Below the pieces are notes generated by a model that was given only the letters and a program-made list of their open reading frames with translations, did no database searches and had not been told where the DNA came from. Position numbers and translations under genes: made by a program. A stretch of DNA of 64,000 nucleotides, taken from Azolla caroliniana (Eukaryota; Polypodiophyta). Below, piece by piece: positions 1-12,058 of the stretch; the first letter of the stretch is position 1; each line of letters starts with the position of its first letter. The stretch covers positions 20,460,001 through 20,524,000 of the forward strand of contig JBHGNT010000013.1 of assembly GCA_043228905.1 (NCBI GenBank), in the 5' to 3' direction.

Positions 1-162
1 TATGCACCTACTCAACTTTATTTTCTTTAACCCATAATGTTCATTACTTTGTTTTTTCTGGCGAGTACTTTTTTGAATACTTTCATATGCCTAATTGTGA
101 TATATGATGTTTCTGAGCTGTTTCTAATGAACACAACGTCATACTATGGCTGGCGGTTGCAG

Positions 163-2366
163 AAACTTATTGAACCCAAAGAGATATATGATGCCATACG
201 GGACTCACAATTGATTGGAGTAACTGGTTATTGCAAAAAGGTAAGGATGTATGTTTGTATTTATTTTGATATTCTTGTTACAAACGTACAATGTTAACTT
301 GTTCCCATGAAAAGATATATATTGTATGTCTGTTAGCTCCAATTTGCGGTCAAGTTAAGATTAATAGATACTTATTTATTTGTTTCAGTTTTTGTCTCAT
401 CTATAGGTCTATTAAGCCATTTGTTGGATCGCCAATTTGAGTTGAGTTAGCACTGTTAGCAATTTCTTATTTGTGTTTGAGATATCATTCATGGTTCGTC
501 ATCATGTCGGAAATTATGATTTATTATGAAATGCAATGGTGCTATTTTGATCTGCTTTTTGACTCTTGCATTCATCTCTTCCATTTGTATCTCGATTTGA
601 GTATCTAGTGCTTTTATAAAGCTGTAAAATTTGGATACTTTGCTCATATAAAGCTTAATAATAAAAATTGGATATTTCTTAACTTCTTCTGTGTGCTGAG
701 GTATCAAATATTTATATAGGGTCGCCCAGTATTTGCCATTGGGGTGGGACTGAGTGGCTATGACAAAGCCTCTGTAAGTTATCTTTCTTTAAAGCTCTAC
801 TTGATAGATGTGCATTTGTAAGATGCAAGCTTACTTATGGATCATACTTGGTTTCATACTACAGGTAGATAAATATGTGCAGTCACATATTCAAATCAAT
901 GAATACCGTGATCGGGTTCTGTTGGTAAGTCTTTTTGCCTTTCCTTGTTATTGGAATTATATTGTTGTTCTTTTCAGGGGGCTATATTTACTCGTCATAA
1001 ACATTCTTTCTCCATTATTTCATGAATGAATTTCATGCTTTTAAAGCAAAGTTTGGAAGATTTATGTCTACCCTTTCATGAATGTGCCAAAGTTTTTAAA
1101 GTACAATGGGAAGATTTATATTGTCTCTTCCACAAATATTCTGATCAATGGTTTTAAAGTAAGTTTGAGGATTTAGATTCACCATTTCATGAATGAGCCC
1201 TGTTTTGAAAGCAAAATCGGAAGATTTATAGTCACTATTTCATGAATGAGCCTGTTTTGAAAGCAAACCTTGAGGATTGATATTCACAAATTTGTTCACC
1301 CTTTCATGAATAAGCCCTGTTTTAAAAATAATTCTTATTTTGAGAACCTATTTTTGTGTATATGGATCAGCCACAGGCAAGCAAACGGAATGGTCGATAT
1401 GTGGGAACATGTTTAAAGATACTTGACATGAGTAGTTTGAAATTATCAGCACTCAATCGATTGAAGGTTTCATTTCTTCTTCTTCTGATTTCTATGTTTA
1501 TTTTGTCATCCTAATGTTGGTTTCACATCATATTGCTAGTCTAAATTCTTTCTCCTCTCATGCCTTTTCTGTGCAGATATTGACCGTTATTTCCACTGTT
1601 GATGACTTGAACTACCCAGAAAAGACCGACGTGTATTACATAGTCAATGCCCCATACATATTTTCAGCATGTTGGAAGGTTAGATGTATCTTCGTTAAGA
1701 ATGTATGAATTCATTACTGTGATTTATACAATATTCTAACATGTTGGATGACAAAAAATTAAGAAGAAATAAATAAGAGAGAGCAAGAGAGAAGTTTCAA
1801 ATATGTACATATTAAGAGATAGGCGATTTCAGGTTGTAAAGCCTCTTCTACAAGAAAGAACGAAAAGGAAAATACAAGTCCTAGACGGTTGTGGCAGGGA
1901 TGAGCTTCTCAAGGTATACAATATGTCAATACAAAACTATTATAGAGGCAGTTGAGTGGATAGGCACATTAGAAGCTCTATAAAACAGTTTTGACTAGTG
2001 AATCTTGTTTGACATGTCATGTAGATAATGGATTTTGATGTATTACCTCCGTTTTGCAAAATGGAGCCGAAGAAAAGCGGGTCCTCGAAAGGTGCTAGAA
2101 ATGGTGAAATTGACGATTGCTATAGTTCTACTCATTCATTTCATGTTGAACTTTGGAACTATATTAAGCAGCAATCCTATGCATCTTCCAAATGTGTTGG
2201 TCCTCTTCCACAAAAGTCATTCCATGTCGAGGTTCCTGAACCCAACGAAGAAGTGCATAGTATTGAAGTTGCACTTGAAACAGCTTTTGTTCAACTAGCT
2301 GATGAAAATGGCGATGGTGAGAATGATGTTTCGAATGGATTCTCAGGTTTACGTGTAAGAGAATGA
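163..2366 (+). CDS. Sec14-like CRAL-TRIO lipid-transfer protein, 3' part (7 exons)
   Basis: Member of the plant Sec14p-like phosphatidylinositol/lipid transfer family, which moves or presents phospholipids at membranes. Exons with consensus GT/AG borders and matching phases are 163-240, 720-773, 865-924, 1371-1466, 1577-1678, 1833-1913 and 2025-2366 (270 residues to the TGA). The spliced protein reads through GRPVFAIGVGLSGYDKAS, VQSHIQINEYRDR, LKILDMSSLKLSALNRLK, DDLNYPEKTDVYYIVNAPYI, CWKVVKPLLQERTKRKIQVL and GCGRDELLKIMD, which is the core of the CRAL-TRIO lipid-binding fold. The N-terminal helical CRAL-TRIO-N part and the start codon lie left of the window. The acidic tail after about residue 165 is variable in the family. 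A GTAAGA directly after GLR near 2353 could be a further donor, so the last residues are less certain. Family identity is very likely; substrate is unknown. Confidence 0.92.
1018..1335. repeat. Decayed ~55-60 bp tandem array in a Sec14 gene intron
   Basis: The intron between exons 865-924 and 1371-1466 is built from about five diverged copies. Each is anchored by TTTCATGAATGAGCC (near 1019, 1076, 1186, 1239 and 1303), followed by a TTTTGAAAGCAAA-like block and GGAAGATTTATA. No coding potential is seen. Confidence 0.8.
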
Positions 2367-2411
2367 CTTTCTCTCTCTCCACAATTATAACTTGGAGTGA
2401 TTCTTTGACAT

Positions 2412-2560
2412 TTACCTCCCTCTTTAGGCAATGTTTCTAACATGTTCCACCCTCTTTAGGCAAATGTTTATGTGACACATTCCTTCGGCTTTAGGCAGTG
2501 TTTTTGTGTCACATTTTCCTTCCTCTTTAGGCAATGCTTTTGTGACATAAATTGCTTCCC
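2412..2560. repeat. Three diverged ~50 bp tandem copies
   Basis: Directly after the Sec14 stop codon the sequence repeats CCCTCTTTAGGCAATGTTT followed by a TGTGACACATT-like block, near 2418, 2448, 2490 and 2522. It lies in the likely 3' UTR or downstream DNA. Confidence 0.65.
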
Positions 2561-4196
2561 TCTTATTAGGACTTAATGAGAGGAAACATAATGAAAAGGT
2601 GTCTCCCCACGTGAACAACTTGTCGTGGGAGCAACAAGGTTCAATGAAAGATTTTGTTATCAGGACTTTTTTCTTTCAACTCACTGAGTCCACCGACAAT
2701 TTTGTGGCTCATGTAATGCAATGTTGATGATTGTCTAATAACCTCCGTATATCTTAGGAGGCACCAATTACTTTTATTGGAAAATACTTTCATTGCCAGG
2801 CAATGGTTAATTAGGAATCCCATTATAATATCTATGCTCATCTTAACAGACCTCCAATTCCAATAGTTTTTTACAGTCTATAATGGCGTCCACATTTGTG
2901 GCGATTTAGTATTTCATTGGGGATCATATCCTGCTTGCAATTCCCTAGTAATCTTTAATTTTTACTTGCAATTCTGATTATATATTTTAGGATGTTTTCA
3001 ATTACCCCAATGCCAAAAACACGTTCATTGATATTTGATGGTTGAATCATATATAGAAATAATTCCAATTCTAGTAATGAAGACAAATTCTTCTATTGTT
3101 TATTGCAGAATCTTATTCTACTTGAAATTCCTCAATAAAATCATGTGCACGTAGAGCTTATATAGGCATGATATTGAAGTGACTCATAAATAACCAAATT
3201 AGTCAATTAGTCGAGGTTTACTTTATTATTATTAATTAAGTAGTCTAAAGAACATATTAAGAAAAGGTTAACCTAATTAGATTTTATAACCCAAATTTCT
3301 GAAAGTAATTAGCTTTAAGAAATCAGTAATACTTCATTATTAAAGTAATATTTGTATTTTCTAAATTACTATGTATATATTATAGTACGACATATTTGTT
3401 AGGGATATTTGGATGTGATGTCTATAAACATCTCCAAATTTGTTAATGTTTCTCCAAACTTATGATTGTGAGTGTGACATTGTGAACCACTTCAAGAAAT
3501 CATTTCATGCCATTTCTCCTTGATTCTAATAACAAACCATTGTAACCATTTTGTTAAGTAAAATGGAGAAAAGCCTTGCTAAAGTTCAGAGGTTGAAAAC
3601 AAGACACCACATAAATTGGAAACAAACTTATCATGAACTTAGAAATTTGATAGCTATGGTGACCTAAGCAAAGATAAAGATGAAACAATTTAAATAATGG
3701 ACAAGTAGCTCTCAAATGTGCACAATTGTCTTGCAATGGGGGGTATAAGAAATGTGCTTGCAATCACAAATGAGCTCACCTAAGTTAAAACATGAGGGTT
3801 CAAGTTTTGGATCTAAATTGGACACACTCGATAATTTTCAAGTGTATGTACTTTGCGACTTTCATGTAATGATGTTAACAAACTTAAAGGAAGGCCTATT
3901 AACTTAATCAAAACATGTAGAAGACAAACTATGTTATAAGAATATGAAACACTTTTAATACTTAGACGCATGTTGAGTTGTTTCCTAGAACTTAGGTGCT
4001 TATAGTGAATATCATTTACCTATTCTTTCATAGAGCTTTAATAAACCTCACAATATTGTTATTCTCATATATGTGCTAGGATAACACTGAAGAAAAGACT
4101 TATTTTCTCAATTTATTAAAACATCATACTAATAAAAAGTTGGCAAGATTGACACCGACATGGTCTTTACTTTTTGTTTCACACAATTTTAATGAG
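2561..4196. other. Intergenic, no gene seen
   Basis: AT-rich DNA with stops in all frames. Short open frames here have no family resemblance or exon-like borders. No tRNA or transposon end was recognised. Confidence 0.5.
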
Positions 4197-4642
4197 CCCC
4201 ATGAGTTTTTTTATTCTCATGTTCGTGAAAAGAAACGCCTATTTGTTTAGTTGGTTAAAGTGTTGTGCTAGTAATACAGAGCCTGCCCGATGGAGACTTG
4301 TATGCGCCATTATAGAATTTGCACAAATTTTACGTTAAACTTTTTCTCAAGGGTGGACATCATAGTTGTATATAGTGATATAATATATTCAAGAGTTCAA
4401 TGAGAGCTCTAGTAATTGGGTTGGCTAAAGCTAGCCCCTTGCAAGTACATCTATACACCCCCATGAGTTTTTTATCCTCATGTTCATGAAAAGAAACACT
4501 TATTTGTTTGGTTGGTTAAAGTGTTGTGCTAGTAATACAAAGCTTGCCGATGGAGACTTGTATGGGCCATTATAGAATTTGCACAAATTTTACATTAAAC
4601 TTTTTCTCATGGGTGGACATCATAGTTGTATATAGTGATATA

Positions 4643-5804
4643 ATATATTCAAGAGTCCCCCCCTTGTCGATCTGGATTGGGACCCAGGGGATTTCAGATG
4701 GAAACATGATGATAGACTCCATCACTTCTTCGATTACACCACTAAATTGGGTCGGACTTTGCAACTGCAGCTGGGCAGCCCCCTTCGCAATGGCTGGCGA
4801 ACATTGGGCATCCCCGATGAGGCGCTCATTACCTTTTGGAAAGGTCTCTGGTGCCTCCACATGCCTGAAAAGATCAAGCTCTTTTGGTGGCAGATCGGTC
4901 ACAATGTGATGCCCGTTGGTGAATGGCTAGGTAAACGCGATGGCCCGTTAGGCTGCCCACTGTGCTCTCAACCTATTGAGACTCTAAGACATTGTCTGTG
5001 GGATTGCCCTCAAGCTCAAAAGATCTGGGATAGAGTGACTCGCCTCCTTGCGGCATGTGAAGTTGAAGGAACAGCCTCGTGGAGCGCTGCGGCATGGATT
5101 GGTCACTCAGTCGAAGGGTGGACGGACACCGTCAATGCGGATAGTTGGTGCTATGTATGCACGAGAGGCAAAATCGTCAAGATCCGTTTCGAAAGAGGCT
5201 TGCAGCCCGCATCCCCTAGGTTTCCAGAAATCTGGATGCTGATTGCAGGTTTCACCTTGTGGTACATATGGAAAGCGCGTTGCCTCAAGGTTTTCCAAGG
5301 TACGGTACGGCCCCCGGAGGAAGTGATCATGGACATATGGTTCGCGATTATCAGCTGCCTACGAGGGCAACTGGAAGAGATTTGCAGCCACTCCAACGAC
5401 GTGATCTCTGCCCGGTTGCGCTTTTGGCAGAAATGGAGGAACACACCTATGGTGATGCAAGGCGAGAGTGGCCCGAGGTGGAATTACTAGCCCCCACGCT
5501 GGTTGTTTCCTACTCACCTGCCACCCTCTCTTCGTTGTAGGCCCCAAGAGCCAACTCATACTAGGCAACATTGAAGGCCATCGCCTTAGATATAGGTAGC
5601 TTCTTACATTAAGTTAGGCCGCAAGGCATTGTAAGTAGGCTGATCTTCTTTTACTTGATTGGAGGTAGACTCCCTGATGTGTGTATAAGTCTCCTTGTAG
5701 ACTCTCTATGTAATAATCCTTCCTAACTAATGGGAAAGTAGCTTCATTTTGGAAAAAATAAATAAATAAATAAATTATATATATATATATATATTCAAGA
5801 GTCC
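4643..5804 (+). mobile_element. 5'-truncated LINE retrotransposon with target-site duplication
   Basis: A 1.13-kb insertion (about 4659-5788) is flanked by the direct repeat ATATATTCAAGAGTCC at 4643-4658 and 5789-5804, the expected target-site duplication of target-primed reverse transcription. It ends with an A-rich (AAAT)n tail at about 5752-5775 and has lost its 5' end. The remaining coding part is the C-terminus of LINE ORF2. The element sits in the second copy of a tandem duplication, so it inserted after that duplication. The near-perfect repeats and unbroken reading frame point to a fairly recent insertion. Confidence 0.92.
4660..5490 (+). pseudogene. LINE ORF2 C-terminal fragment with zf-RVT domain
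   Basis: An uninterrupted frame of 276 residues with no start codon of its own, ending in TAG at 5488-5490. It begins WDPGDFRWKHDD and continues through MPEKIKLFWWQIGHN into the zf-RVT zinc-binding signature CPLCSQPIETLRHCLWDC, that is C-x2-C, E-T, H and C in the usual spacing. Near the end are FTLWYIWKARCLKVF and the terminal RWNY. The reverse transcriptase and endonuclease domains are missing, so the copy cannot move by itself. Confidence 0.88.
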
Positions 5805-5875
5805 AATGAGAGCTCTAGTAATTGGGTTGGCTAAAGCTAGCCCCTGCGAGTACATCTATACACCAGTGAGTTGTG

Positions 5876-6143
5876 CTAATAATGGTGAATTTGTTGCTTG
5901 AAAACATACATTATATGTTTAATGAAGATTGTTGAACTAGTGTTGCACACTAATACTTTGTGAGTCGCTATTTTTTCAAACATCAAAAAGATAAATTGTA
6001 GGTGTAGAATATGTAACGTGTCTAATTCCTTGGATGCATTCAAGCTCAAGCCAACCCTCTCGACTACATCTATGAGTTATTGTGTTTATGCTAATAATGA
6101 TAACTTTGTTGCTTGGAAATATTTATTGTATGCTTAATGAAGA
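5876..6143. repeat. Diverged direct repeat, period ~213 bp
   Basis: GCTAATAATGGTGAATTTGT (5876) and GCTAATAATGATAACTTTGT (6089) each begin a ~55-bp block ending TTTAATGAAGAT or CTTAATGAAGAT. Each is preceded by a TACATCTATA/GAG block also found at the end of the 262-bp units, so this is an older part of the same duplicated region. Confidence 0.6.
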
Positions 6144-6589
6144 TAATATAATGTGATCATCGCAAGTAGTTCCCATGTTTATCGCCTAAAAGTAAGTTGT
6201 ACTGTAAGAATATGCATCAGATTTGTAACATTGGAGTAAATGGAAAGTAGTTTCCGATTGACAAGTGGTAGAGCATTATATTTAGACTCAATGTGTTACA
6301 TTCATGCTTTCCACACATTGTCAATTTGGTTCTCTCTCTTCATGAATTCATCTCATAACCACAATGTGTACTTTTCTTCACAACGAGTATTAGCGAAATT
6401 CTTGAGCATCAAGAGCCACTACTCAATTCCACACATAGTGTAAAACCCAAAATGTTCACTTTTGGTCAAATTTTTTACAAGTACTTAAAATATCAGTTCT
6501 AAAATGTGTCAATATTCTAAAACATATTTACTGTGTAGAACATGTGTTTTTAAAAAACTAGGCCTTAAATTTGAAGACATGCGCCACTA

Positions 6590-8030
6590 TTGTTTACACT
6601 AATGCTATAGTCAAAGTCCAAAGTCCATCTACCTCCATAATTGCATGCAAAATTTGTATCACCACCATCTTCGCAAAAAGGGAGAAAAATTTCTCAAAAT
6701 CTATATATATTTTATTGTTTGAATCCCTCGCTACCAAGTGCACTTTGTATATCATATTTGAGTTTTCCATACTCGGGTTACAATTCCACTTACATGGCAA
6801 AGCCTACGTATCATTTGGTAATTGTAGCATTACCCAAATATGATTCATGTTTATTGACTTTGTGTTCCTTTTCATGGCAAGTTCCCGCTTTGACTTGTGG
6901 TCGATCATCATAGCCTCTCTATTGCAAGATAGTTCTCCCATATCCATCAACATCACATGATCATTTCCTAGACAAAACGTGCTCAACAAATGCAATTGTA
7001 TGGAAAACCTTCTTTCTTACATATGGTTGAATGTTGGGTTCCTCTTTGTAAAACAAGCCATGATATCATTGGATCCTCTCTTATTGTTGGTGTCCATAGC
7101 CACATTAGGTCTATGTGGTTTATTGATCTCTCCTAGCACTAGTGATATGCCTTTGGTCCATTGGTGTCCTTTTCAAAATGATCAAGATCACCTTTAGTCA
7201 ATCAAATTTGCTAGATCACTCTATCATCCAATCATCTCAACAATTTTTCCTTGCTCACCACCACCATCACAATCAATACCACTTATCTAATCAATATATT
7301 TGGTTGCATGAGCTAGAGCCTTCAAATGCTTCCACTACATTACCGCCTGAAGTAGACAATCTTCATCCTTTGATCAATGGGACAAAAAGGGCAACCTTTC
7401 GGCCATGTACTCCTTTCCCTGACACCTTGATGCAACTCCCTGCAATAGAAGACTATTTCATTAATTTCAATTACGACCCTTTTTATAAGATCCCACATTC
7501 AATATCAAACATTGGCATTGGGTTCACAACCAATGGAAAATGCAGTTTCTACACTTCAATTCAAGCTTCTCTTTGAGCATATGAACATATGCTTCACAAT
7601 AAAAAAAAATCATTGATGATCATAGTCCAACATTTTCCCACTCGAAAGCTTTTTTATCCCCTTCAAGACCTTTGGTTTTCTCGATGAGAGGTTGATGATG
7701 TGGAAAATGGTATATACGACTTCAACCAAATACTCACAAGCAATATAGGCATGTTGTAACATCAACAATACATTATATTGGATTGTCTTATTCATCCTTT
7801 CTACTACATGTTGAAGTGGAGCATAGACAGTTGTGAGCTCTTATGAATCTCTCCATTTTCACTAAAAATCTAGAGTTTGTAGAAGTTGAATTCCAAACAC
7901 CCCTCTTTCCTTGTATTGTTTATGAGGGTAACAAAGAATCACACTCCTAATAATGAGACGATCGGAATTGATCCACACACGTCAAAAGTGTACCGACTAA
8001 GTAGGTCCATGGTAATTTCCGCATGCATGT
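6590..8030 (-). mobile_element. Decayed Ty1/copia retrotransposon (integrase and RT parts)
   Basis: Read on the minus strand, three conserved copia pieces occur in the correct order. Near 7985-7910 is an integrase-core start, DVCGSIPIVSLLG then FFVTLINN. At 7795-7610 is the later integrase part, MNKTIQYNVLLMLQHAYIAC, with KMLDYDH. At 6995-6594 is the reverse transcriptase entry: AMKRNTKSINMNHIWVMLQL, a stop at 6804-6806, then in the same frame PCKWN, YKVHLVARD, IDFEKFFSLFAKM and IQILHAI. Stops and frameshifts separate the pieces. No long terminal repeats or primer-binding site were recognised, so the element borders are approximate. It is an old, dead copy. Confidence 0.75.
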
Positions 8031-8337
8031 TCTGGATGTTCTTTGTCTGCTTCTTAGGATACATTACTCATACACCCAAATGTTGGAAAAGGTTGGTGGG
8101 GGCTTCAGTTTCAACATTTGATTGGTTTGGCCATGTGACAATTCTTTATACGATTGATTCATCATTGTTCACATTGAGACAATATACAATGTTTCATTGG
8201 CCATTGCAACTATAAGATTCCCCTTCACAAACATTGAATGTTTGTTTGACAAATAACACATGATATCCAATTATATTAAATCAACCAACTAACAACACAC
8301 TCTTTGTTAGCTTAAGTATCCTCTCAAAACATTTCCC

Positions 8338-8467
8338 ATGTTTAGAAACCTCTAGAAGAAAAATCAATCCAATCATACTTTTCCCTTCCCTTTTCTATAA
8401 AACAAATGTTTAGAAACCTTTGGAAGAAAAATCAATCCAATCATACTTTTCCCTTCCTTTTTCTATT
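8338..8467. repeat. 68-bp tandem duplication
   Basis: ATGTTTAGAAACCTCTAGAA (8338) recurs as ATGTTTAGAAACCTTTGGAA (8406). Both are followed by an almost identical block containing CAATCCAATCATACTTTTCC. There are only a few mismatches. Confidence 0.85.
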
Positions 8468-9814
8468 GAACACGGATTACTGTTCGGATATAACCTATGC
8501 AATTTTAGTAGTGAAAATAGATTGTATGATAAAAAAGGATATTTTTTCAAATAAGACAGAACTTTAGGTAGGTTGAAACATATCCATATTGAAGAAATTG
8601 AAGACCGATTATATAATCTCTCGTTGTGTGAGCGGATTGTCGAAGTGGGAATACTTGCTCATCCAATCAATATGAAACACAATGGAGCCAATCCAATGAA
8701 TTATCTTGATTTCTGGGGGGGGGGTGCTTCTTCTAGTATCCCATACCTTAGTTGTAGCCATTTGTGAATACATTTGTTGGATGGGAGGGTCTCCCTTGTG
8801 TTAGTGAAATCTAGCCCAACCAACTATACCATAACGAGACAACTTGAGATGGAACATTTTATAAAAGGCTTCCCAATTGAGATGGAGCACCAATTCATCC
8901 TCGTATTTAAACTCTTATTATCATAAGAGTTTAATACTAGTAGGATTTTTAAATAAATGAAAACCAACCAGTTTATCAAACATCTAGATTGTGGCTAGAA
9001 TTGCTAAAGTTGTTTCCTATCTAATGCACACACACCACCCTGCATACGTTGTCCATTGAAATGAAACACATAACATGGAGGCAAGAATTTGGATATGAAT
9101 ACAAAATATGTATAGCTAACGAGTCTCAATAAGACGTGATTCAAGATTGACATCAACCTACATAAAAAAAAGGTTGTCATCATTTCTGGAAAGATAATAT
9201 AAAGGGCATCAATTTTGGCTTATTCTAGAAGAATATTCGTCGGATAACAATTTATGCACAAATAGTATTTCATAAATGGTTCCAACCAAAATACTTGCTT
9301 ACTTGCAATATAGACATTTGTTCAAAGTCGTGTAGAAGCCCCTCATTTAACTTCTTCGTGTGTAAATGTATGCACATGTAATTACAACACACAAAATGTT
9401 TCAATCCAAATTTTTTTGGAAGTTCATGGGGACCACAACAAAGTTGAACTACCACTACATGTGTCGAGATCCCAACAATCGCATTATATCTATTTAGATC
9501 GAGTCAACATGTTATCAAATGTTAAGTATAGGATAAATGTTGACCTTACAAACAAGATGATGCATGTTGCACCCTTTAAAGCGCACCAGATGATGTACAT
9601 ATACTATATATGGTCACTCAAAATTTCAAGTTCTTAGGTGTGGAGTACCATGGTGTATCAAAGTAAAAATGTGTTCAACAAGCGAATATCATGTTGTCTT
9701 TAGAATATTTACAATATGCCAAGACGTTGTTTTTTCCCGATGAGAGAAGGTGACTTCATAAAAGAGTAACTTGTTTATCTCTTGTACGTACAATTTAGTG
9801 TAATAGACCTTGTT
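8468..9814. other. Intergenic, no gene seen
   Basis: A 64-residue open frame at 8573-8767 (IEEIEDRLYNLSLCERIVEV...) is not recognised. A run of nine to ten G falls at about 8716-8725. Otherwise AT-rich, with no supported feature. Confidence 0.4.
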
Positions 9815-10621
9815 TAATACTACATTTTATTTATTTATTTATTTTTTCCTTGAAAGATTTTCTTCAATAGTATTAAAAATATCGAAAAAATACAAGTAAA
9901 AGTTATCTGCCCGTAGGCTTACAACGTAATGTATGTACACCTAAACCTGTACATACAAAAACAACTTATACAGGGTTGTTGAACCTTAAACGGTACATTA
10001 GCATGTTGGTTTTGTATCAAGAAAGGGTCCATGGAAGATGATAATTCCATTGAGGTATTTGATTTGTCACTACAAAGAGAGGCATCTTCCTCCATAAGTG
10101 AAGAATCTTCATCCGTCTTTTATGAATATATTCTGGAGAATCGCACATGTTATCATATTGCCCACGAACCACTGTCAACAATGTTTCCCATACCTCTGGA
10201 AGACCAAGCTTTGTGGCATCTTAAAGTCGACTGCATCTAAATTTCCATAATACCCATAATGTTATCGTAGTCACAGTTTTCCAGATCTTGACAGATCGCA
10301 CCTACTTTCGAGGTTGTTGAAATGGACTAACTGATATCAATCTTCTATTATGTACCGTCATGGCCTCTGTATATCATATGCCTCATAAAACATCAAGCTA
10401 GAGTGTAAAATTCCCCACACCGCTGCTCCCCATGAGAACAAGCAACCAACATTGACTGTTAGGAATAAAGAAATAACTTTATTCCATACTTGCTGAGCCA
10501 AGGGACAAGACCAAGGGGCATGCTTAGTAGTCTCCGCCATTGCATAGCAAAATCCACATTCCCTGAGATTATGTGCTACATTCCCTTTTAATGTCTGGCC
10601 AACTAGTAATACTACATTTTA
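9815..10621 (-). mobile_element. Second 5'-truncated LINE with target-site duplication
   Basis: About 777 bp (9830-10606) in minus orientation, flanked by TAATACTACATTTTA at 9815-9829 and 10607-10621. On the minus strand the 3' end carries the same AAAAAATAAATAAATAAA tail as the LINE at 5.7 kb. Coding remnants on the minus strand are the zf-RVT motif (ECGFCYAMAETTKHAPWSC, about 10564-10503), then LWVLWKFRCSRL after a frameshift, and near 10050 QWNY, matching the RWNY end of the other copy. It is the same broad LINE family but clearly diverged, with frameshifts and stops. Confidence 0.9.
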
Positions 10622-10734
10622 AAATAAGAGTGGAGGCAAAAGAATTAGTTACGAGCAAATATGATACCCACCAAATGACTATGAGCTCAAATTCAATGAG
10701 CAATATATGTTGTCTATGCTTTTTATTTACATGT

Positions 10735-10800
10735 AAGTATAGATTGACACATATGTGATATTCGAATGCCCCACGAATGTGAATATGTCAATCTATGCTT
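10735..10800. repeat. Imperfect hairpin, ~27-bp arms
   Basis: AAGTATAGATTGACACATAT and the reverse complement of ATATGTCAATCTATGCTT pair around a short CCCCA loop with a few mismatches. It could be a foldback element remnant. No element ends were identified. Confidence 0.6.
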
Positions 10801-11873
10801 GTAAGCTTGTGTTAAGTTATGGATCCACTATTGAATTGCTCAAAGATCATTGTTGCCATTTCTAATTGGATCCTTTCCAACAAAAACTAACAAATGCGCC
10901 ACTTCTACTAAAATCAATAAATAATACAATTAAAAAACCCTCGCTCGCATCTTGGAAAAATGGTGAGCATGAAACTTTACGTAATTCAAAAGGGTGGTGC
11001 TTACCCTGACTATAAAAAACAAATTCAAGATAATGGTGGTTATCAAATGCCATCAAATGAATGTATCTTGGTATTCTAATTATGAAACAAACATTTAAAA
11101 ACAAATGCAGTAGTGTTTTATTGGAGGATGGAAAATAGCGTATTAACATACAACATATTGAATTGTTTTTGTTTCCCATGTCCATTGGTTTCCTTTTTCA
11201 ATAACTCAACCTAATTCACAAATACAATGATCTCTTCCTAAAATTTAAATGATATATGTATAGTCATGATATTAAATGTCAATAGTTCATGAAATTATCC
11301 TTTTTTGCATCGTTCTAAAAATACAACATGGTTTTCAATATGACCACACACATTGCATTATTGTGCAACTTCATATTACTAAACTGATGAACATTAAACA
11401 AATAAATTTGTAGTTTAATTCGATGTTCAAGACTTGACAAATGTGTATGTAATTGGTCTACATACAATACAATACAATACAATACAAGACTGAAAACTGT
11501 TGGCACACACAATTGCATCAATTTAGACCCCTATATATATATATATATAATGCATAGTACGTAATACACTCGAATGCATCGGCAAACATTCATTTCCATA
11601 CGAATGCGTATGTTATCAAAACATTCGTACGTTTATTATTATTATTACAAGTTTTACCTGAACTTTCTTACCTTGAAAAAGACTTTAATGTTTACAATAA
11701 ATAATGAATACAAAAGTATGTATGGTATTTACCATACGTTGAGGGTGTTTTCCATACTCGAGAAAGGATTGAAACATTCGTGAATGCGAATGCATGCACG
11801 TATGCTTCATACTATGATATAATGAATGTTTAAGATGGACGATGAAGAAAACAGAATGTCATGCGTGCGTTGT
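10801..11873. other. Intergenic, no gene seen
   Basis: AT-rich. Includes (ACAAT)n near 11467-11485, (TA)n at about 11532-11549, and many scattered CATTCGT/ACGAATG words between 11570 and 11800. Nothing codes convincingly. The right end is the PFK promoter region. Confidence 0.45.
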
Positions 11874-11936
11874 CACGTGCCGCACGTGTGGAGAGTAGGC
11901 CCCCCCCCATCTCTTCATTTATGACCACATCACGTG
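11874..11936. promoter_or_regulatory. Three G-boxes upstream of PFK
   Basis: CACGTG occurs at 11874-11879, 11883-11888 and 11931-11936, about 260-325 bp before the PFK start codon. The G-box is the established binding site of plant bZIP and bHLH (PIF-type) regulators in light, ABA and carbon-status responses. Three in 63 bp is far above chance. Function here is inferred. Confidence 0.65.
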
Positions 11937-12058
11937 ACAGCACTTTGACCCATTTTGCTCGTGAGAAGATCCGCTTCCGTTTCCTCCACGAAACAAGCAA
12001 CCCCCCCCAAGAAAGCAAAATACAGTGCGAGAGAATAAAGCCTGCTCCCTTTTTAAAA

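Larger units (their letters stand above)
4197..5864. repeat. 262-bp tandem duplication, second copy split by a LINE
   Basis: Unit A is 4197-4458. Unit B is 4459-4658 plus 5805-5864. Both begin CCCCATGAGTTTTTT and run through a tRNA-like stretch (TTTAGTTGGTTAAAG then TGTGCTAGTAATACA), GTGGACATCATAGTTGTATA, TATATTCAAGAGT and GAGAGCTCTAGTAATTGGG. The two copies differ by only scattered substitutions. The tRNA-like stretch has a fair RNA polymerase III box A, so the unit may come from a SINE, but box B is poor. The 1.1-kb LINE insertion lies inside unit B only. Confidence 0.85.

Noticed and set aside
8573-8767. Open frame IEEIEDRLYNLSLCERIVEV... as a possible gene or organelle fragment
   Set aside because: No family recognised, no exon borders, and it ends in a low-complexity G run.
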